From positions 1-9,071 of the forward strand of contig QMWE01000030.1 in NCBI GenBank assembly GCA_003661465.1: DNA of 9,071 nt, in the 5' to 3' direction. This stretch comes from Hadesarchaea archaeon. GTDB taxonomy: Archaea > Hadarchaeota > Hadarchaeia > Hadarchaeales > Hadarchaeaceae. Shown here piece by piece: positions 5,914 to 9,071 of this stretch. A program made the translations under genes and the position numbers. How positions within the stretch are numbered: the stretch's first letter is position 1; every line of letters begins with the position of its first letter. The notes under the pieces are model-generated. The model did not search any database. It was not told where the DNA came from and saw only the letters and a list, made by a program, of their open reading frames with translations.

Positions 5914-6863
5914 AGGTACAACTCATCCTGACCGAGTCTGTATTGATCTGGGCACTCGCTGTCATCAAAAAAAGCGCATTCACGGATCCAGTTTGCCAGT
6001 TGGGGATCAAGATTTTCCTTGAGAAGCTGCACTGCGGGATAAAACAGTGGATGCCCATATTCTTTCACGCCAAACTCACCGATTAGTTTCTGGCCTTCTT
6101 CCGAGATCAGGAACTTGATAAATCGTACGGCCTCTTGGAAGTTCAGGTGGGGGTGGTTTTCAGGATTTATAGCCATAACGCTGTAGACGTTCAACAGTCC
6201 CTTTCCCTCACCCACTAGCACTTTGAGATCTATCAGATTTTCAGCACGATATTTGAGATATGTGCCCATGTCTGCAAGAGTATATGCTCCACGTTCGCTG
6301 GCTATTAGGAGAGTCGTTCCCATCCCAGAGCCAGATTCAAGGTACCAATCTTCATCAGATAACTCTTCTGATTCGAAGCCAGAAGCCGCCCAGAGCGATT
6401 TTTCCCTGATGTTTGTTCCAGAGTTGTCCCCTCTTGAAACCCAAGTTGCTTTTGTCTGGGCTATTCGATGGAGTGCTTCTGTTGGGCTCGTATTTTCTAT
6501 TCCGGCAGGGTCATCACTTGGACCAACGATGGCGAAGAAATTATACGCGATTATCTTTCTTGCCCCTCCGGCGTTTTCTGATAGAAAAACGTTTTCTAGT
6601 TCTGGAGCATGCACCAGAACCGCATCCGCATCACCACGTCTCGCATGTTCAAGCGATTGTCCACTTCCAAGCGCAAGAAAGCGAAGATGGACACCATATT
6701 TTTCGTAATATTGTTCGGCCATTACATCCAACAACCCCGAGTCATAGAGGCTTGTGGTCGTCGCTACCATCAACTGGGTCCCGCTCTGGGGAGCTCCCGC
6801 GACGATAAGGATGAAAAAAGTCACGACAGCGATGAAGGTAATCACCTCAGCACGTTTTTTCAT
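5910..6863 (-). CDS. tupA: Tungstate/molybdate-type ABC importer, extracellular substrate-binding protein
   Basis: This 317-residue protein begins with MKKRAEV and a hydrophobic segment (8-23), a signal peptide or N-terminal anchor. The mature part carries TupA (COG2998) hallmarks: VATTTSLYDSGLLD (33-46), GSGQSLEHARRGDADAVLVH, then AP (67-87), SRGDNSGT (143-150) and ESGSGMGTTL (176-185). In this family the TTTS and RGDNSGT-type segments bind the oxyanion. It captures tungstate, possibly also molybdate, outside the cell and delivers it to TupB. There is no lipobox Cys near the signal end, so it is either anchored by the uncleaved hydrophobic segment or released. Two cysteines near the C-terminus (296 and 304) could form a disulfide. 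The gene is first in the tup operon and overlaps tupB by 4 bp. High-affinity tungstate uptake would fit a cell with tungsten-dependent oxidoreductases, but none is visible here. Confidence 0.92.
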   Translation of the reverse strand: MKKRAEVITFIAVVTFFILIVAGAPQSGTQLMVATTTSLYDSGLLDVMAEQYYEKYGVHLRFLALGSGQSLEHARRGDADAVLVHAPELENVFLSENAGGARKIIAYNFFAIVGPSDDPAGIENTSPTEALHRIAQTKATWVSRGDNSGTNIREKSLWAASGFESEELSDEDWYLESGSGMGTTLLIASERGAYTLADMGTYLKYRAENLIDLKVLVGEGKGLLNVYSVMAINPENHPHLNFQEAVRFIKFLISEEGQKLIGEFGVKEYGHPLFYPAVQLLKENLDPQLANWIRECAFFDDSECPDQYRLGQDELYL

Positions 6864-6930
6864 GTTTATCCATCACGATTTAATGAACAATTCTATAAGA
6901 CTTCATCGCGAAAATTCTTGGAGGTCAAAT
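6864..6930. promoter_or_regulatory. Compact divergent promoter between tupA and kae1
   Basis: This 67 bp region separates the two start codons. It holds a near-palindromic TATA-like element, TTCTATAAGA at 6891-6900, which reads TCTTATAGAA on the other strand. Its centre is about 35 nt from the kae1 ATG and about 33 nt from the tupA ATG, so it could position transcription in either direction. A second AT-rich candidate, ATTTAATG at 6878-6885, would suit kae1 better by allowing a longer leader. Two imperfect direct repeats, CATCACGA (6871-6878) and CATCGCGA (6904-6911), sit 33 bp apart on either side of the TATA element. No experimentally known operator is recognised. Confidence 0.45.
6920..6925 (+). 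promoter_or_regulatory. SD sequence that fixes the kae1 start
   Basis: GGAGGT lies 5 nt before ATG 6931. It rules out the longer in-frame reading that begins at 6754, which would overlap tupA and add 59 residues foreign to the family. Confidence 0.8.
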
Positions 6931-7917
6931 ATGTTGTGTTTGGGGATAGAGGGCACGGCTCACACGTTTGGTATTGGAATAGCGGACTCCAAGGGTAAAA
7001 TACTGGCAAATGTGTCAAGGGTTTACGTGCCGGAGCAGGGTGGCATACACCCTAGGGAAGCTGCGAGATTCCACGCGGTCAACGCCAGACGTGTCTTGGA
7101 TGAGGCTCTGAATGTTGCCGGGATTGAGCTTGAAGATATAGATCTTGTCGCGTTTTCTCAGGGGCCTGGCTTAGGACCCGTTCTTCGCACGGCGGCCACA
7201 GCTGCAAGGGCGTTGGCAGCGCGACTGGGCATCCCAATAGTGGGTGTAAATCATTGTATCGCTCATATCGAAATTGGTCGTTTGACTGGAAGGATCCATG
7301 ATCCTGTGACACTTTACGTCAGCGGAGGGAATACACAAATCATAGCGTTTGATGCTGGACGATATCGCATATTCGGTGAAACGCTTGATATCCCCGTGGG
7401 CAATTGTTTGGACGTGTTCGCTAGGGAGGCCGGGCTTTCCCATCCAGGTGGCCCAAACGTAGAACGACTTGCACGCAGAGGAAGACGATACATTCAACTA
7501 CCATATGCGGTAAAGGGGATGGACATGTCGTTTTCCGGGTTGATGACTGAAGCCGTGCGAAGATATCGCGATGGAGCACATTTGCCCGATGTTTGTTTCA
7601 GTTTACAGGAAACTGCCTTTGCTGCACTAGTTGAAGTCACGGAAAGGGCACTTGCGCACACCGAAAAGAAAGAGGTCATGCTGACCGGAGGGGTGGCATC
7701 GAATATGAGGCTACGGACCATGCTTGAATTGATGGCAGATGAGCACAGGGTGAAATTTTTCGTTCCACCCTCCGAATTCTGTCGTGATTGTGGAGCGAAC
7801 ATCGCTTGGACAGGACTTCTGGCATATCTTCATGGAGTCAGGCAACGACTAGATGATACCGAGGTTAGACAGCGCTGGCGGACTGACGAGGTCGATGTTC
7901 CTTGGAGGGGGAAATGA
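6931..7917 (+). CDS. kae1: tRNA threonylcarbamoyltransferase Kae1, catalytic subunit of KEOPS
   Basis: Starting at ATG 6931 the product is 328 residues, the usual Kae1 length. Kae1 transfers the threonylcarbamoyl group from TC-AMP to A37 of ANN-decoding tRNAs, making t6A, within the cytosolic KEOPS complex. Visible features are the ASKHA start LGIEGTAHTFGIGI, GGIHPREAA (38-45), the metal-binding NHCIAHIE with His108 and His112, LYVSGGNTQ with Tyr129, GETLDIPVGNCLD, HPGGPNVE, KGMDMSFSGL, SLQETAFAALVEVTERALAHT, TGGVASN (252-258) and a C-terminal Asp286. His108, His112, Tyr129 and Asp286 correspond to the known Fe-binding set. The residue after Asp286 is Cys rather than the usual Asn of the DNG motif. 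Kae1 is not fused to Bud32 here. The bud32 ATG follows the kae1 TGA by one base, and the SD for bud32 lies inside the kae1 3' end, which favours balanced production of the two partners. Confidence 0.97.
   Translation: MLCLGIEGTAHTFGIGIADSKGKILANVSRVYVPEQGGIHPREAARFHAVNARRVLDEALNVAGIELEDIDLVAFSQGPGLGPVLRTAATAARALAARLGIPIVGVNHCIAHIEIGRLTGRIHDPVTLYVSGGNTQIIAFDAGRYRIFGETLDIPVGNCLDVFAREAGLSHPGGPNVERLARRGRRYIQLPYAVKGMDMSFSGLMTEAVRRYRDGAHLPDVCFSLQETAFAALVEVTERALAHTEKKEVMLTGGVASNMRLRTMLELMADEHRVKFFVPPSEFCRDCGANIAWTGLLAYLHGVRQRLDDTEVRQRWRTDEVDVPWRGK
7904..7911 (+). promoter_or_regulatory. SD sequence that fixes the bud32 start
   Basis: GGAGGGGG near the end of kae1 lies 7 nt before ATG 7919, supporting that start over an in-frame ATG at 7853 that would overlap kae1 by 65 bp. 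Confidence 0.7.
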
Positions 7918-7918
7918 A

Positions 7919-8584
7919 ATGTTGATAAAAAAAGGGGCCGAGGCCGATATTTATCTGGAACCTTTCAGAAATGTACTTCATGGGGCTGGTCAAGGTAAAG
8001 TCATGGTCAAACAACGCATATCAAAACGCTATCGGATTCCGGAGATGGACAGACAGCTAAGGGTCTCGAGGACAATGCTGGAGGCAAAATTGTTTTCCGA
8101 TGCCAAGCGAGCAGGAGTGCCGACTCCACTTGTGTACGAGGTGGATCGTGAGGATACGCGAATAGTGATGGAGTTCATCCGTGGTCGACAGGTCAAGCTG
8201 ATATTGGATAGTCTCAACCCTGGACTCAGACGAAAGCTCTGCAGGCTCATCGGCCGATATGTGGCTCGTCTGCATCGTGCAGGCATAGTACATGGCGACC
8301 TGACGACCTCGAACATGATCTTCACAGACGAGGGTAGGATCTATTTTGTTGATTTTGGTCTGGGGGGGTACGATTCCTCCATAGAAGCACGCGGTGTAGA
8401 TCTACATCTCCTGAGGCGGGCCCTGCAGAGCATACACTTCAGGATAACCGACGACGCCTATCGCGCGGTTTTATCTGGTTACCGAAGGGAATTCGGAAAG
8501 GGGGCCGGAGAGGTGATAAAACGGGCTGAGGAGATCGGCCGGAGAGGACGGTACATCCAAAAGGAGGCGAGGGCATGCCGCTGA
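7919..8584 (+). CDS. bud32: KEOPS complex kinase/ATPase Bud32
   Basis: This 221-residue protein is a minimal atypical protein kinase of the piD261/Bud32 family, the Kae1 partner in KEOPS. Its ATPase activity supports t6A formation. In order it shows GAEADIY (6-12) in place of a classical glycine loop, the ATP-anchoring Lys31, RISKRYRIPEMDRQLR typical of the family, the helix-C Glu55, the catalytic loop HGDLTTSN with Asp127 and Asn132, and the metal-binding DFG at 145-147. The C-terminus (EEIGRRGRYIQKEAR) is the usual short basic tail. All expected kinase residues are present and the length is that of stand-alone archaeal Bud32. The start is ATG 7919, one base after the kae1 stop. Its end overlaps the next gene by 10 bp. 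The other KEOPS subunits (Cgi121, Pcc1) are not in this window. Confidence 0.96.
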   Translation: MLIKKGAEADIYLEPFRNVLHGAGQGKVMVKQRISKRYRIPEMDRQLRVSRTMLEAKLFSDAKRAGVPTPLVYEVDREDTRIVMEFIRGRQVKLILDSLNPGLRRKLCRLIGRYVARLHRAGIVHGDLTTSNMIFTDEGRIYFVDFGLGGYDSSIEARGVDLHLLRRALQSIHFRITDDAYRAVLSGYRREFGKGAGEVIKRAEEIGRRGRYIQKEARACR

Positions 8585-9071
8585 TTTTTGTAACAACCAA
8601 TCGTCATAAATTCGAAGAAGCTGGTGAAATAGCCCGAAGACATGGCATTCAGATCGAATGGAGGGACATACCCTACGTTGAGATCCAAGCGGATTCTCTG
8701 GAAGATGTGATATGTCCAGGAGTACAGCAGGCATGCGCCATGGTAAATGCGCCATGCTTTGCGGAGGATGCCGGTTTATTCATCAGGGCTCTTAAAGGAT
8801 TTCCCGGACCGTACTCTAAGTATGTCTTCTACACCTTGGGTAATGAGGGAGTGCTCAAACTCATGGACGGAAAAGACGACCGGAAAGCGGAGTTCAAGTC
8901 CGCTGTGGGGTACTGTGAGCCCGGATCGAAACCTAGAGTGTTCGTTGGGTCGGTAGAAGGGGAGATAACGTTGGAATGTAGGGGGGCACATGGATTCGGT
9001 TTTGACCCAATCTTCGCTCCCGCAGAGGGCGATGGACGGACTTTTGCAGAAATGAGGATGAATGAAAAAAA
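8575..9071 (+). CDS. rdgB: XTP/dITP pyrophosphatase (HAM1/RdgB family), cut off by the window end
   Basis: The frame opens at ATG 8575, 7 nt after AAGGAGG (8561-8567) in the bud32 3' end, overlaps bud32 by 10 bp and stays open to the last base. 165 complete codons are visible out of a usual 185 or so, so only about 20 C-terminal residues are missing. The enzyme hydrolyses XTP, ITP and dITP to the monophosphates and clears deaminated purines from the nucleotide pool. Visible motifs are the N-terminal VTTNRHK nucleotide-binding loop (6-12), AEDAGLFIRALKGFPGPYSKY (about 63-83) with the catalytic Asp65, and HGFGFDPIF (139-147) followed by TFAEM. The family usually has D-S-G or D-T-G where this protein has D-A-G. 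Position directly after kae1-bud32 is seen in several archaea and indicates co-transcription. Confidence 0.94.
   Translation, partial: MPLIFVTTNRHKFEEAGEIARRHGIQIEWRDIPYVEIQADSLEDVICPGVQQACAMVNAPCFAEDAGLFIRALKGFPGPYSKYVFYTLGNEGVLKLMDGKDDRKAEFKSAVGYCEPGSKPRVFVGSVEGEITLECRGAHGFGFDPIFAPAEGDGRTFAEMRMNEK

Noticed and set aside
5375..6022. 215-codon + strand open frame opposite tupB and tupA
   Set aside because: It spans the junction of two well-identified - strand genes and shows no domain pattern or start signal, so it is an antisense shadow.
6223..6808. Two + strand frames opposite tupA
   Set aside because: They are antisense to conserved TupA motifs, with no SD and low-complexity Arg/Ser/Pro content.
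6754..6930. 59-residue N-terminal extension of kae1
   Set aside because: It would overlap the tupA start and divergent promoter. Kae1 proteins begin at MLCLGIEGTAHT-like sequence, and GGAGGT precedes ATG 6931.
7494..7802. 102-codon - strand frame opposite kae1
   Set aside because: It lies wholly within strongly conserved kae1 coding sequence and shows no independent signals.

Overview
The window is archaeal. It encodes the archaeal/eukaryal-type ribosomal proteins S24e and S27ae, the GTP-dependent dephospho-CoA kinase family (PF04019, DUF359) that replaces bacterial CoaE in archaea, and separate Kae1 and Bud32 genes. Starts are preceded by Shine-Dalgarno (SD) sequences and AT-rich TATA-like boxes. 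Gene density is very high and base composition is moderate. I cannot place the organism below domain level. The content fits a euryarchaeote-like or related lineage, and a tungstate-type transporter hints at a tungsten (or molybdenum) enzyme user.

Left part (1-3224, all + strand): the 3' end of an unidentified beta-rich protein; a HAD-superfamily phosphatase; then a likely operon of a membrane-anchored winged-helix-like protein, dephospho-CoA kinase, rps24e and rps27ae. The rps27ae gene (54 codons) is very short but clear. S24e carries an unusual, highly charged C-terminal tail of about 57 residues.

Middle part (3214-6863, all - strand): a tupA-tupB-tupC tungstate/molybdate-type ABC importer with overlapping or abutting genes, followed by a 430-residue coiled-coil protein of unknown function. 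The coiled-coil gene and rps27ae converge and overlap by 11 bp.

Right part (6931-9071, + strand): kae1, bud32 and an XTP/dITP pyrophosphatase (rdgB/HAM1 type, cut by the window end). They are packed with 1 nt or overlapping junctions and are preceded by good SD sequences. Kae1 and Bud32 are the catalytic subunit and kinase/ATPase of the KEOPS complex that makes t6A37 on tRNA. The 67 bp between tupA and kae1 is a compact divergent promoter in which one TATA-like element could serve both directions.

Most of the window is housekeeping. I see no CRISPR array, tRNA, rRNA, insertion sequence or toxin/defence system. The points most worth a second look are the inverted coiled-coil/tup block lying between rps27ae and kae1, the S24e tail, the membrane-anchored winged-helix protein, the coiled-coil protein, and an atypical residue next to a Kae1 metal ligand.
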